From: Solen grandis
Taxonomy: Eukaryota > Mollusca > Bivalvia > Adapedonta > Solenidae
Assembly: GCA_021229015.1 (NCBI GenBank)
Contig: CM037780.1
Coordinates: 62,181,323 to 62,245,322, forward strand
DNA length: 64,000 nucleotides
Direction: 5' to 3'
The position numbers and the translations under genes are program-made. The notes under the pieces were generated by a model that did not search any database, was not told the origin of the DNA, and saw only the letters and a list, made by a program, of their open reading frames with translations. Positions 44,791 to 57,013 of the stretch are shown here, piece after piece; position 1 is the first letter of the stretch, and every line of letters begins with the position of its first letter.

Positions 44791-45798
44791 TAGAGCGGGT
44801 GCGGGTTCTACTGAACATGCTTGTATTTCCGAACACATTGTTATTTCCATCATAACATTTTCCAAGATTCCTAGAATAAAACCATAACGCCATAGAAATG
44901 AAGCCACTTCCTTCCCTGACATATCTGATATATTTCTAATGTGAACTTAAACGAAGCAGACAATTTTCAATATTAAAGTATTACAATGCACGACAGTAAT
45001 TAAGTTCTCTCTTACAAGTATTTTATTTAAGTTGCGTGAAGACATAAGATTGTATAATAAACCATGTGTTTGGTGTTATTTTTTTTATGTAAATCAGTGT
45101 TGTTATGGAAGGCAACCAATAATTCACTAATATATGTTTAAAGTGGGTTATTTGCATGCTTGGAATTACTAGAAGTTAAATGTTATCATGCATGTAACGT
45201 TATTACCGAACATTTTCATTCCAGAATGCTTAAAAACAGCACAGTTATCATTTATAACATTATCTACATAGAATGTTATGTAGAGTTATATTATTTTAGT
45301 TAAATATAAGTGAATCTAACGAAGACACTGTATAAATAAATTAATCATTGATCTCGAAGGTCACCTTACCGTTTTCGTGACAACAGACCCTTCAGATTTT
45401 GGGTGAAGGGTTTCTTTTGCGGCCACCCTAGCCTACCCTCGACATCCAATTTGGTGATGGGGCAATTAGGTACTTGACTAAGTAAAATTGTAAATAGCTA
45501 TGGAGGTTAGAAATAAAATAATATATTTTGCAACAATCTTTTAGTTGAAATGATGGCAAATTGACGCAGGTGGGTTTGGCATTACACTCATCTGGTCGGT
45601 AATACAAGCAGTCAGGTCCTTCGAATAAAACACTATATCTCAGCATAAAAAAAAACACCCAGAGAGGTGTGTCATGTATGTAAATGACGAAGAAAAGCCG
45701 TATTTGTCGTATTTGTTTTGAACATCGTGTAAACTGAATGTATTACCGAATATTATTTATTTCAGCTTAAGTGTTCGGTAATACCCGCACCCACTCTA
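44791..45798. mobile_element. ~1-kb TIR element, TA-flanked
   Basis: TAGAGCGGGTGCGGGT on the left faces ACCCGCACCCACTCTA on the right (one mismatch). Further inward TTCCGAACA pairs with TGTTCGGTAA. TA lies next to both ends. No transposase is visible. Confidence 0.7.
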
Positions 45799-46384
45799 CT
45801 ATAAGATACATTTTATACCGTTCATAAGAGATGTATACTGAGTTTAGTTTTATATTGTATGCCTGCTAAATACCTGTCGCTCGCCGTAAACTCAATATTC
45901 CTGCACTAAATACGCACAATGCATTTTGACTATCATAAAATTTAATTAATATTACATTGAATTTTATCTGAAAACACTTAGCCTAAGTATGAAAGTAATA
46001 CCTAATTTGATTTAAGTTGATTTAAAATCCCTTTAGCAGCTGATTAACAACGAAAGAAACTCTAAGGAAACGAATGGAACTTAAACAAACCCATATATAT
46101 ATTATTTTCATATCGTCGCTATATGACTGAAATAACGTTACTGTCGAAGCGACGATAAACTCAAATAGTCAAGTCAAACCATTCGGCAAACAAACCATGC
46201 TCGTTTTTAAAGAAAATACTTGAAATATATAGTAGATTCTTTCCATACCAAACCTATTTTACACAGTGGTCAAACCATTTGATTTTTGTTTTTGAATTAG
46301 TTTCAAACTTATTCATTTTACGTGGATTGGGAAAGAAGTTCTAACAATTTATACTAGATCTCTCAACGGTTCCTGGGTTGTACC
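45799..46384. other. no feature recognised
   Basis: AT-rich, no supported elements or coding sequence. Confidence 0.4.
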
Positions 46385-46495
46385 AGTACTTTGCTCTGTG
46401 AAGGTCATGAAAAATATTTGCTTCCAACGGGTTTCAAACCAACAACCTTCGGATCCGAAGTCGGGTATGTTACCACTGTACACGGCGCCCTTTTT
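46385..46495 (-). repeat. tRNA-like SINE head
   Basis: Minus strand: GTGTACAGTGGTAACATACC (A box) and TTGGTTTGAAACCCGTTGG (B box), followed by TTTTTCATGACC. Its relative is at 55975-56095. Confidence 0.55.
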
Positions 46496-46849
46496 ATTTT
46501 CAGAATAGGGTCTTTTACTAAAGTCTACTCGAATTTTCTTCGAAGTATTTTGTCCAATATTCAATATTGCCAAATTAAAAGACATTTACCAGGCCTTTTT
46601 TTCCCCTTCTATTTACCAGGTACCATATTTGTTTTTCAACTTAGCATGATTTATCCATTAAATATCTAAACAAATTATATCAAAAAGATTTTTTTCTTAA
46701 TCTGATCTGAGTGATAGAGATGTAATGACCAAAGAGAAGAAGTTGGTAGTATTTTTGCATATTTATGGAAGTTATTCAACTGGAGGTGATGCATAAAGGT
46801 GTGCGACTACCAAAAGAAAAAGCTGTTTCACCCCTTCCCCCTCACCAGA

Positions 46850-47130
46850 CGGACCCCCCCCCCCCGGTCCCAGCACTGACAACACATTCAGCTCGGGAGG
46901 TCATGGGTTCGGTCCCCGGCCGCGAGCATACAAGGGTAGTTCCAGGACTGGTTGGCCCAGTGTCAGGATAATATGACTGGGTGTGGTATCATGCCACATG
47001 TCTACGGCGTGATACTGCAGTGTACGTGGCAGCTCTCTATATCTGTCACAAGTTGACATAGTCTTCAAATAATTATAATACTGTCGGTGGGACGTTAAAA
47101 CCAATAAACAACACACACACACAACTGTCC
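46850..47130 (+). repeat. tRNA-derived SINE, (ACAA)n-tail family
   Basis: GGGTTCGGTCCCCGGCCGCG (B box), GGTTGGCCCAGTGTCAGG, TGGTATCATGCCACATGTC and TCGGTGGGACGTTAAAACC, then an AC-rich tail. The first part of the tRNA-like head is diverged. A poly-C run precedes it. Confidence 0.8.
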
Positions 47131-47286
47131 AGTCATACAATAAAACCCGAATGAGAAGGATCTACAGAGTAACGGTTACTGATATTTTTTTTTCATTTCA
47201 TGTGTTTAATAGTCCAATAATCTAAGTTTTAAACTGTCTCGAATAATACATGTACTGGGTCTGTGGATTTTGATAATTTGTCTTAT

Positions 47287-47470
47287 TATACTGCAACGTA
47301 AAATTCTCTCTGATTAGTCAATAAGCCATGTACATTGGGTATATGTATAAGACGCGTTATGCAAACTGCATTTATACAATTTTCTGGCAGGGTACATTTC
47401 TAGCGGACATGACTTTCCTCGGCCGGGAATAAATAGTCGTGTACCCTGTCAGGAAACTGTATAATAATGT
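47287..47470. repeat. dispersed repeat shared with 36077-36370
   Basis: It has the same terminal blocks as the copy at 36077 but is shorter by about 110 bp internally. Confidence 0.65.
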
Positions 47471-47506
47471 ATAGACCATTTCACCAGAGGATCGGCAATA
47501 CCCACC

Positions 47507-47600
47507 CAAAGGGGTCTGGCACGAATTTCTCCATATATAATACCTTGTATTATATATAGTGATACATTTTATGCCTCTCTTTTCGTGCCAGACCCCTTTG
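47507..47600. mobile_element. 94-bp hairpin MITE
   Basis: A perfect 19-bp inverted pair: CAAAGGGGTCTGGCACGAA at 47507-47525 and its complement at 47582-47600. The interior is AT-rich and itself palindromic around ACCTTGTATTATATATAG. Confidence 0.8.
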
Positions 47601-48297
47601 CCATAATTCACTGATTTAAGGAATTCATAATTGTTTTATTCAAGGGTTTTGCTATACAAAATTAATTTTTGATAAAAATATATCGGGTAATTTTAATAAA
47701 AAAAAAGAAAATTGTATATTTTCTAATGCTAATTTTCCTGATTTAATACGAATTACGGGAAATTGAGTAAAAACTAACGTATGAAATTTACATCCTTAGA
47801 AAGGCAAATTCATCCTCTTTAATGTAACAAGAAATTTATTTCTACTTGTATCTACAAGAGAGAAACGACGATTTGTTTGCGCACATCCTAAATCTCACAA
47901 AAACGTCTGCTTTGACGTCGAAAACGACGTCATTTCAAAGGTGTGATTCCACCTTAAATTGACAAATCAGTGACTTGGGAAAATTATCAATGTATGTTTA
48001 GGCAAAAAATAATATATATGTGTGTGTGTAAATTTGTACACCAATAAAGGATATTTAGGATAAAATATTAACAACAAAAAAATATACTTTGTCGTCAATT
48101 ATCTTTCGACCGGAGATATGCAATTAGGTCCACCTGGTTGCCTGAATTATCTGACATTGTTGGTTCCACATACAGACGTATTAAAATGTTCGGACAAGTC
48201 TCTGTTCCACAAAAGATAGCTTCTTTGCTTTGATCTACAAAAACAGCAGATGTCCACTATGGCGGAATGAATTTGTATAATGTTGATTGGCTAACCT
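47601..48297. other. no feature recognised
   Basis: AT-rich. A TG/TA run occurs at about 48010-48030. No supported coding sequence. Confidence 0.4.
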
Positions 48298-48352
48298 AAC
48301 TCGTGGCCACAAGATAACCTAACGATTTGATTTGTCTATTAACTCGTTACCA

Positions 48353-50531
48353 GATTCAGATTCAGATATTTTATTCGACTTAAACTTTACAGTTTCTCGT
48401 CTTACAAAAATGTATACATTTAATATAACAAAGAACACGTGACATGTTAATAATATCAAATACATGTACAAATATTCACTCTCCCATACTTGTAGAACAG
48501 AACAGTACTTATAAAGTATTGAAAAAAAAAATTAATTGAGGATGCCTTAAATTCAACAGGTCCTCTTTATATTTATGATAGAGAGAACCTTATTTTAAGA
48601 AAAAAATATCTCTACTGTAAAAAAAGTTCTTATAATATATTTAAACATCTATATATTGATATTTATTTATTCAACGTTCAGAAAATCTTTACGTATGACG
48701 TTAGCCTTATATATATATTTACTCAGCTTAACTAACATATCAATATTCTCAGACTTCATTAATTCAATAAATTTATGCATACTTGGGTTTTTTATATAAT
48801 ATTTAGGAAATTTTTAATTACAAATCAAAATAAAATGGTTTTCGTTTTCTATATCCCTTGTATTACAAATTTGGCAATGTCTCTCACTTCTTTCAATCCT
48901 ATCTCTAGAGTATCTTGCAGTCTCTATTCTTAAACAGTGTGCTGAAATTTTCAATCTTGTAATGTTTCTTCTTAAAAATTTTGAATTTAATACTTCTAAA
49001 TATATATCCATTTGAAAGAAAGGCTTGAGCTCTTTATACAAAGTAAGTACCCTATTATTTGATAAATCAGCATGCCAAGATTGTATAAAAGTATCAGTTA
49101 AACGTTGTTTGAAAACTGTAATAAATTGCGTCGGAACAACTGAATGTGGGTCGTTCCAAACATTTGAAAAACCGTGTTCATTTAGCATCTCTTTCACTCT
49201 TTAAAGCCAGTTATGTTGACCTTAAATTAAATCATTCACAAGCATATTATATACTGTTTTAATAATAATATTTTCCGATTTAACAATTTAAACCAATATT
49301 TAATAATATTAACGTACCTTACAATATACAATGGATAACGAGCTAGCTCACCATATACTGCAGCATTATTACTGGAAGATTTTACACCCAATATCAATTT
49401 ACAAAATTTTAAATGAATTCTTTCCAATTCTTTGCATTTACTAAAACCCCATAACACACTAGCATAATTCAAAATAGAATCTACAAACGAATCGAACAGC
49501 TGAAGTGATAACTTAGGTTTTAAATCATATTTATTTATATTGTAACTCAGAACATTCATTAATTTTAATGCTTTCCCACATAACATTTGCTGATTTAATG
49601 TAAAACTACCTGTGTAATTTAATGTAATACCAAGATAATTGAAATTATCTACAACTTCTAACATTTTTCCATTATAAAACCACTCTTCTTGAGGTTTAGT
49701 TCTACCTTTTCTCCCGAAAACCATTACTTTTGTCTTCTCAGTATTTACTTCTAGCCCCCAGTAATTACAATATTCGTTAAGTTTATCTAAACTTTCTTGT
49801 AAATTTTGAATGCTATCCCCAATTAAAACCATATCATCTGCAAATAATAACAGTATTAATGACAAATCTTCAATTGTTAAACCACTATTCACATCATTTA
49901 AAAGAAACAACTCCAAGTCTTCAATGAACAGAGAAAACATTATCGGGGAGACGATATCCCCTTGTTTCAAGCCAATTAGAATATCAATAAAGTCAGAGTA
50001 CGACCCTTTAACCTTCACACATGCTTTAACTGATGTATACATAGACTTTACCATTTTTAACGTTTTTCCGTTAAGACCATTCCTGAATAATTTAAGTCAA
50101 AAAGCATTACGATTCACTGAATCAAAAGCGTTTTTTAAATCAACAAATGTACAGTATAATCTTTTCTTGTTATTTAGCATTTTTTCTATTATATTGTGTA
50201 AGATAAAAATAGCATCTATTGTAGATTGACCTTTCTTAAAACCAAATTGTGCATCGGAAATGATATTGGTTTTATTGCTCCAATTCGTAATCCGAGTATT
50301 TAAAATACTTGTAAAAAGTTTACACATACACTGTATCAATGTTATTCCCCTGTAATTACTTACTACACTAGTGTCTCCTTTTTTATGTAAAGGGATAATA
50401 ACTCCTTTGTACCACATTTCAGGAAAACAACCTGTATTAAATATAATATTAAATAAATCAGTTATATGACTAGATAAAATATCGCAAGTTGCTATAAAAT
50501 ATTATAAAAATATAATTATTATTAAAATAAT
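48353..50531 (-). pseudogene. 5'-truncated LINE with 7-bp target duplication
   Basis: The minus-strand RT region reads WYKGVIIPLHKKGD, YRGITL, QFGFKKGQSTIDAI and FVDLKNAFDSVNRNAF. An in-frame TGA then stands where Trp is expected, followed by GLKQGDIVSPIMF and LLFADDMVLIGDS (catalytic FADD), thumb sequence to 49236, a frameshift, and the zinc finger CQICNTRDIENENHFILIC ending near 48817. The 3' end is AATAAAATATCTGAATCTGA. GTTACCA flanks both sides (48346-48352 and 50532-50538). Truncation at the 5' end, a 3' short repeat and the duplication are classic for target-primed reverse transcription. The copy is dead (one nonsense codon, one frameshift, later stops). Confidence 0.88.
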
Positions 50532-50535
50532 GTTA

Positions 50536-50770
50536 CCACGAGACTGCTAACTCGTGGGCACGAGTTAACTGACCAAACAAATTGTTAGAATATCTCGTGG
50601 CCACGAGATAGCAATATTTGTGGGGTTTTTTTCTTAGTAACATGTGGCCACGAGTTAGCGAGATTTGTTTTTTCTTAGCTATATCTCGTGGCAACGAGAT
50701 AGCAATATTTTTTTTTTATTTTTTTTTTTTTTAAATTTTCTTAGTTACTAACTCTTGGCCACGAGATAAT
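50536..50770. repeat. array of CTCGTGGCCACGAG palindromes
   Basis: Four to five palindromes of type ATCTCGTGGCCACGAGAT are spaced 40-70 bp apart by AT-rich linkers containing TTCTTAGT. One more lies at 48299, on the other side of the LINE, so the LINE sits within the array. Confidence 0.85.
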
Positions 50771-50895
50771 AACTAAGAAAAACACCATGTCCCCTCTGTG
50801 CTTCCTTACTGTATACATACACTTTCAGAAATGCAAATATTCGGTCACTGAAATGTGTGTTGTAAGAAACTGATCACCATACATACCTTTATTTT

Positions 50896-51563
50896 TTCGG
50901 CGTAGCTGTATAATTTCGATTTCAACTCGCATCTTAAACTAATCAAATGTACGCTAACAGCGGTAAATAATTCTAAGCTGAATAAAAGGACTCCTGTTAT
51001 TGGTTAACGCATCGTTATGGACTATAAAATTACTGTAAATAAGGGGTGCAGCTTGTATATATCATTCAGCTTGGTGTTATTACTTTTCTTTTTGATGTAA
51101 ACATGAAAGTGATTTCAGTAAGTTAAATACAATCCTTTTCCATCAATTGAGGAATGCTACTTTGTGAAAATGATTTAAAACAACAAAAAAGAATCCACCG
51201 TGTTATGACATGAAACCCCTTAATTACTATGTATATTGAATTCTTCCAGCCTGCCGAGATACTCTCATTGAAAATTAATTCGCCAAAACCAAAACAACTT
51301 ATAACGCTTTTATATCATAATTGTCATATGCAATAATGATATGAACAAATATCAAACAAGCCTATTTACAGATATAATTTTTTGTATTACCGTCTATAAA
51401 TAAGTATATTTCATAGAAAAAATACTGAACTATTTCTAGATCGTACTAAATTTGTTGTGCGTCGGTCTTTCGCACGATTTTCCTCGGAATGTTCTAGAAG
51501 ACTGGAAATCTCGTTTTTCTTTCATCCTACGCCGAATATCTTTTTTAAAGATATTTCTTGTTT
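50896..51563 (+). mobile_element. 670-bp dispersed repeat, copy 2
   Basis: Nearly identical to 26355-27024 over the whole length, with a few substitutions and a 4-bp deletion near 51000. Same orientation. Confidence 0.85.
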
Positions 51564-52150
51564 GAATTCCTGAAATTTAAACGCTATAAAAAAGATATTC
51601 CCACATTTTAATTCCAAGAAAACTCTTTACAATATATTGAAAAATTGAAACATTAAATGTTCCTAAATTCCAAATTAATTATAAATTAAGAAAAATCTTA
51701 ACATTATATTGAAACATTAAATATCCCCACAGTTTAATTCCAATTTAAGATCAAAGCACTGGGAGTACTGTCAGAAGCGAAAGTTAAAATGTGTGAATAA
51801 TAAAATCATTCCCTCAAATATTTTTTGTGGTATACATATAAAAAAAGGAAGTTACATCTTACCAAAATCAGGTAAGACAGATTATGTTCATGGTCTCTGT
51901 CAAATTAACTAAATAGCTAAGGAATAGTTGTGGTTCTTAGTATCGATCCTCTCATTGAACAATTCCTTTAATACATAATAGATTTGTTGCGGACAAGTAT
52001 AATTTTAATAGAACAGCGAGAAAACGGGACAAGATAAAGTTATTATCTCATTTCACTTCCTTCCCATGTGTAAAAAATGATAACAATATTTCAATAGTTT
52101 TTAAAATATACTCTAGATAAGCATACTTTCAACATATAACTTGTGAGGCT

Positions 52151-53405
52151 ATGTTGGAAAGAGTTCAATATCTCTCTCCAGGTCAATCTTCAAGGTTCAA
52201 ACAGGTTTTCCATACCCGTTGGATTAGTTTCGAAGGTTCGGTTGAGGCTTTGGCCCCAACTTATTCTAACCTTTTGTCAGTGTTTTTGGAGGAAAGATCA
52301 GGAAAATCACTAAGTCTATACAAACCTGTCAGTTGCTACAAGCTCTTTTATATTGCACACTTTTTGTGTGATGTCTTGAAACCCCTGGTCATTCTGTCAA
52401 AGATGTTTCAGAAATCAGATTTTGACTTCTCTCAGGTCACCCCTCTTCTCTCTTCAACAATTTCCCGGTTGGAAATACTCAGAGATGACAGAAATGGTCA
52501 AACTCTGTCAAGGTTTTTGGAGGTTACACTTTCTGAGCCACAGCCGGACTCAGTTTATGACTGTTATGGTCAAAAGTTTAAATGACAGGTTTTCAGACAA
52601 TAGTGACGCTGAGGTTCTCACAGGATTAAGTAATTTATTTAATCCTTTCCCTCATAGAGGATACCATGAAAAGACCTATGCGAACAGCATAAAACCAGAT
52701 CAGCCTGCGAGTAACTCGCAGGCTGATCAGGTTTTATGCTGTCCGCTGCTCCTCAGTTGGTTGGTAATAAGGATTTTACAATTAAATTTGGTAAGGATTG
52801 AGTTTGGCTTTCTTCAGATCAGGCTTTATGTGGTACCTATTGAGTGCGTCAAAATTAGTCTATATGAGGGAAAGGGTCAAAATTAGTCTATATGAGGGAA
52901 AGGGTTAATCCAGATTTTGATCAGTCATCAAAGGCAACTGATGTGGACATTGTTACAGATCATCTTGGTTCTGTTGGTTTTGCTGGTTACAGGGATCAGT
53001 TGGTTAGCTTTTTGGATTTTGCTCACACAATTCATGCTAGTGGTAACAAGTCAGTGATCACTTCATCTGACATGGTCAACCTTGCTGTCAGGTACAAAGA
53101 ATTGTATCCAGCTGCTGCTGAGGCTTGTTGCCCCCGTCTCCACAGCCGATTGTGAACGGGGTTTCAGCAAACAAAATGTGGTCAAAACTTAGCCTAGATA
53201 TTCTTTGTGCATTAGGCCACTGGATTCATTACTCAGAATTTCAATCAATGGTCCTCCAATGGAACAGTTCATTTTCAAAGATTCATTTAAGAAGTGGGCA
53301 GGCCAAAAGACTCAGAGAATCCTTAGGAAGACATGTATGTCATTGACAGTGAAGAATTACAGTGACATTGTACATAACGTATATAATAAAAGACTCTTTC
53401 AGTGA
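52151..53405 (+). pseudogene. hAT transposase (ZNF862-like), interrupted
   Basis: Blocks in order: FKQVFHTRWISFEGSVEAL (52190-52250), VLKPLVILSKMFQKSDFDFS (about 52374-52433), then after a frameshift near 52560 DRFSDNSDAEVLTGLSNLF (to 52639), a 262-bp MITE, NPDFDQSSKATDVDIVTDHL, VRYKELYPAAAEACCP, the hAT dimerisation signature VSTADCERGFSKQN with stops and frameshifts around it, LLRISINGPP and a C-terminal FKKWAGQKTQRILRK. The order and motifs match C-terminal hAT transposases of the kind domesticated as ZNF862-like proteins. N-terminal BED-finger and catalytic segments are not visible. It is non-functional from at least two frameshifts, a stop and the insertion. Confidence 0.8.
52643..52904 (+). 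mobile_element. TTAA-flanked MITE inside the hAT pseudogene
   Basis: TTAA at 52639-52642 and 52905-52908 flank TCCTTTCCCTCATAG on the left and TATGAGGGAAAGGG on the right. Removing the insert and one TTAA restores the reading LSNLF-NPDFDQ across the junction. A ~35-bp tandem duplication of the right end is present. A central hairpin (GATCAGCCTGCGAGTAACTC / GCAGGCTGATC) is the family hallmark. Confidence 0.9.
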
Positions 53406-53551
53406 AAATGTTGTGCCAGTGTAAAAAATGAAATACTGGACTAGACATGATAATGATACCAGTTATATGTTCACTGTACATAATGTACATAATAAAAGAC
53501 TCATTTATTGCATATGTTGTTACATTGTAAATAACTGAAAATACTAGACCA

Positions 53552-53585
<34 letters not shown>

Positions 53586-54010
53586 TCTGTTAAACTTGTT
53601 ATTAAAATGAGAAATAACATCATATGAAAGAGTATTTGTATTGTTTTCATTTTCACAACTCATATATCCACATATATGATTTTTTAATGTTATGCCCTGA
53701 ACGAATGTGTGTGTTTGAGTATAACACATACATACACACATACATGCATACATACAAATCAGTTTAAAATAATAATAATAATGATAATAAAAATATGTTA
53801 GGGCCACTGGCTCTAAATTTGACTCCAACTTCTTAAATTTGGCTCATATTTTTCTCATTTGGCGAATGTGTTGCCGCAAACTTTTTTTTCAGCCAGGGTG
53901 AGCCCTGTATAAGTAATAGAGGTGAAGCAATGTAGAGTTATTGTTCTTGGTGAGTAAAGTTTGACCATAGTATAAAGTATAAACTTGTATCAACATGAAA
54001 AGTATAAAAA

Positions 54011-55631
54011 GTATGACACACCAGACTAAATGGCAAATTATTGCCTGAATGGCACAAAAGTGTAGCAAAAATAATACCTGAAGGCACACAACTCTTAATT
54101 TCTTTAAAAAAAGTATGGGAACTGATACAAACAACCTTCAAATGTGGACTCTTTCCCTATTAATGCCTTATTAGGGTCATTATCAGTTGTAATCACATAA
54201 CAACTGACGCACTTAGCTCTGAAGTCTGATCCTGACCGTGGCTGGAACCAGGTTCAATTTGTGAACCCAAAAGGCTTTGTGGTTGATCAAATATCATTTA
54301 AACTTCAACTTCCCATCTACTAAAGTAAGTGTCGATTAATCAGTTAGTATACATGCGGTGTTGTCATTGTTCGGCCCAAAGTTCTTGATACATTCACGCT
54401 CCTTATAATATCCATTACCCCTAAGTATCATCACACACCTGGAGAATGGGAAGTCAACACAGTCTGGGGAATTCTTGCATGAATCTCCTATAGATACTGA
54501 AAATAGCACATCAAACCATTAATTCAGATATATTGATTAGATCTAATTATCCCTTTACCCCCATAGAGACATCTTTTGACTTCTTGACAAATAGAGTAGA
54601 CCAGGAAAGTTATGATTAATCTCTCCATTGTTTGCCCATGCAAATTAGTACACGTACACTGAATGCAAAGCAAAGAAAAGCCAATTGTTGCAGGACTACC
54701 ATTAAATTTCAAAGTCCAGTTAACTGATATTCATTAAAGTCATAAATTAATACATGGGTATTTATAATGTAAAGGGCTAATAAAGGTACACTGCACATGC
54801 TATCGCAAAATAAAATGTCCTCAATTTGTTTCAAACAGTATAGTTTTCAAATACACAATTTATGACAATACATAAATCAAATAGAAATATAGCTATGATA
54901 GTCTCTCCAAGAAATGTGTACATCTTTTAAGTGAAGTCCATCATATCATATAAAACTGATTAAAATAACGCATCTATAAACTTATACTTTCTAGGTAAAT
55001 TAAGAGGGTAGTTAAAGATCTAAATAAAGCCGAGAGCTATAATCAGGGTCCTTCAAATGCTTAAAAAGACTTCAGGGCAGATGCAAGCATCTATTGACTT
55101 GGGAGGTAAAAGCTCTTTTGCTCTATGTCTGTAAAGGCCTGCATTTTCTATTTACTTCCCACAATAACTTGGTGGACCATGATCACAATTAAATGATGGC
55201 TGGATTACCTTAAGTCCTCATTATAGATAGAGGATAATAAAGTTGTAGAAAGACATTGTTAAGTCAAAACTATAGTACATGTAACTTGCTTTATGCCAAG
55301 GAGAGATGTAAGTATTGATAGGCACATTCAGACACTGGTTTTATGCTTACAAATTGACAAACTTTAGTAAATATTGTGATAAAAGAATTCATTTCTCCTT
55401 ACATATTGATTTCAAAATCTATCACCTATGACAAAGATAAGCGCGTTACCTGTAACCTTTAATGGTGACCTTCACAGTCATGTCACTGAAAATATGGAAT
55501 AAATGTACATGCAACATTTTCTCTTAATATAAAATTTAAAAAAAATGATATCTACTGGTCGACATTCACATCGCAAAGAACTGTTCTAATTACTAGTATT
55601 GGAAATGAAATAATCCATTGAAAAAAATGGT
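54011..55631. other. no feature recognised
   Basis: AT-rich sequence with no supported exon or repeat boundary. Confidence 0.4.
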
Positions 55632-55876
55632 GCCTGGATATCGTAGTGGTAACTCGCTTCGCTTCTCACCAATGTGTCCCAGGTTCGATTCCTGGTCACG
55701 TACGTGAGAGGGTACAGTGGTCGCTCGTCCAGACACGTGGGTTTTCTCCGGGCTCCCCGATTTTCTCCCACAATATAATGACCATATACGCTTCCACCAG
55801 AGCCATCGAGAGTGGTTAATATAAGTTGTAAGAACTTGTTTCGTAATCGTTGTAAAATAATAAAAGTTTAAACTTT
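55632..55876 (+). repeat. tRNA-derived SINE, complete
   Basis: The head GCCTGGATATCGTAGTGGTA carries an A box and CCAGGTTCGATTCCTGG a B box. The body TGGGTTTTCTCCGGGCTCCC and the 3' domain GTGGTTAATATAAGTTGT, ending AATAATAAAAG, follow. It is the same family as 21801-22014. Confidence 0.88.
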
Positions 55877-55974
55877 AATTGAAAACAATCTGACATGCAA
55901 TATCATTGCACAATCTAATACTATGTTTACATCCATTTATTTCCATTGCTGCGGTCTCAACTGAGCATAAAATA

Positions 55975-56095
55975 AATTGTTCCTGGAAACGTCATGAAAA
56001 ATCATTACCCCCAACGTGGTTCAAAGCGACAACCTTCAGATCTGCAGATTGGTATGTTGTCAGTCTTCCAATGCAACCACAAAGAACACGATAAC
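55975..56095 (-). repeat. degenerate tRNA-like SINE head
   Basis: It matches 46385-46495: ACAACATACC, GAAGGTTGTCGCTTTGAACC and TGATTTTTCATGACG on the minus strand. Confidence 0.5.
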
Positions 56096-56099
56096 CCGC

Positions 56100-57013
56100 G
56101 GATGGGACTCTGATGATGAACGACCACTAAATCAAAGTATCCCTAGCGTGGTAAATTTCTTTTTTTTTTTCTATGAATTTAAGTACAGGGACATGAGAAA
56201 TAAACGGCTTGACACGAACGTATTATTTCCCAATTCCCCGAGCTTTATTTGTCATTATCTCAAAAACTGTTGAAAATAAAATAAGTCCATGATTGAAGCA
56301 TGTGAAAAGCAGATTTTTTCAAGACAATACTAACTAACCTAATAAAAAATATTATCAGGAAGTTTCATAAAGAGTAAGACTTTATAAAAGTATCATTCTT
56401 ATTTACACCTCTATCTTTTTTTTTTCGTATAAGGATACTGGTTGCAGTTGATGTTAACATGGTATTTGAAAATAAATTTCAGGGTTGAAATGGTTTGCAT
56501 AGGAAAAAAAATTATAAGTTGCCTTCTATTAACACTTTACTTGATATACCGATAGACTCGTTTTGACAATATAGTGTCCAAGATTCTACAAAATTTGCAC
56601 AGCAAAGAAAAGTCTATTCTCCGTATACTATCATAATATACATCAAGCTCTTAATTTGAATATGAATATTCATGAGGTATAAGGTTAAATATTGGTTTTA
56701 TCTGACATGAGTTTTAGGGTTATATGAATTTTTTTATCTGGCACCACCAGTTCCGGATTGATAGTTCATGCGCTATATGTCATCACAACTTTCAGTTACC
56801 AATGAAAGGGATTATAGTAAATAGAAATACATGCAGTTCTAATCATTTGCTATAAATTCAAGATAATTGTTACTTCCCATGGGAGAATTTTGACAAATTC
56901 GAGGGCCATAACTCTGAATTTTCTTGAGCGATATGGTTTGTTATCGAACTTGGCCTATATTTTATATCTACAAACATTCTCAACAAGTTTGGTGAAGATC
57001 CGATGAAACGACT
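56100..57013. other. no feature recognised
   Basis: AT-rich sequence, poly-T at 56158-56171. Nothing else supported. Confidence 0.4.

Larger units (their letters stand above)
51740..54010 (+). mobile_element. hAT-derived region with flanks shared with 24.07-24.53 kb
   Basis: The two outer blocks (about 51745-52050 and 53915-53985) match 24.07-24.53 kb in inverse orientation, and the transposase pseudogene lies between them. Terminal inverted repeats were not found, so limits are approximate. Confidence 0.5.
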
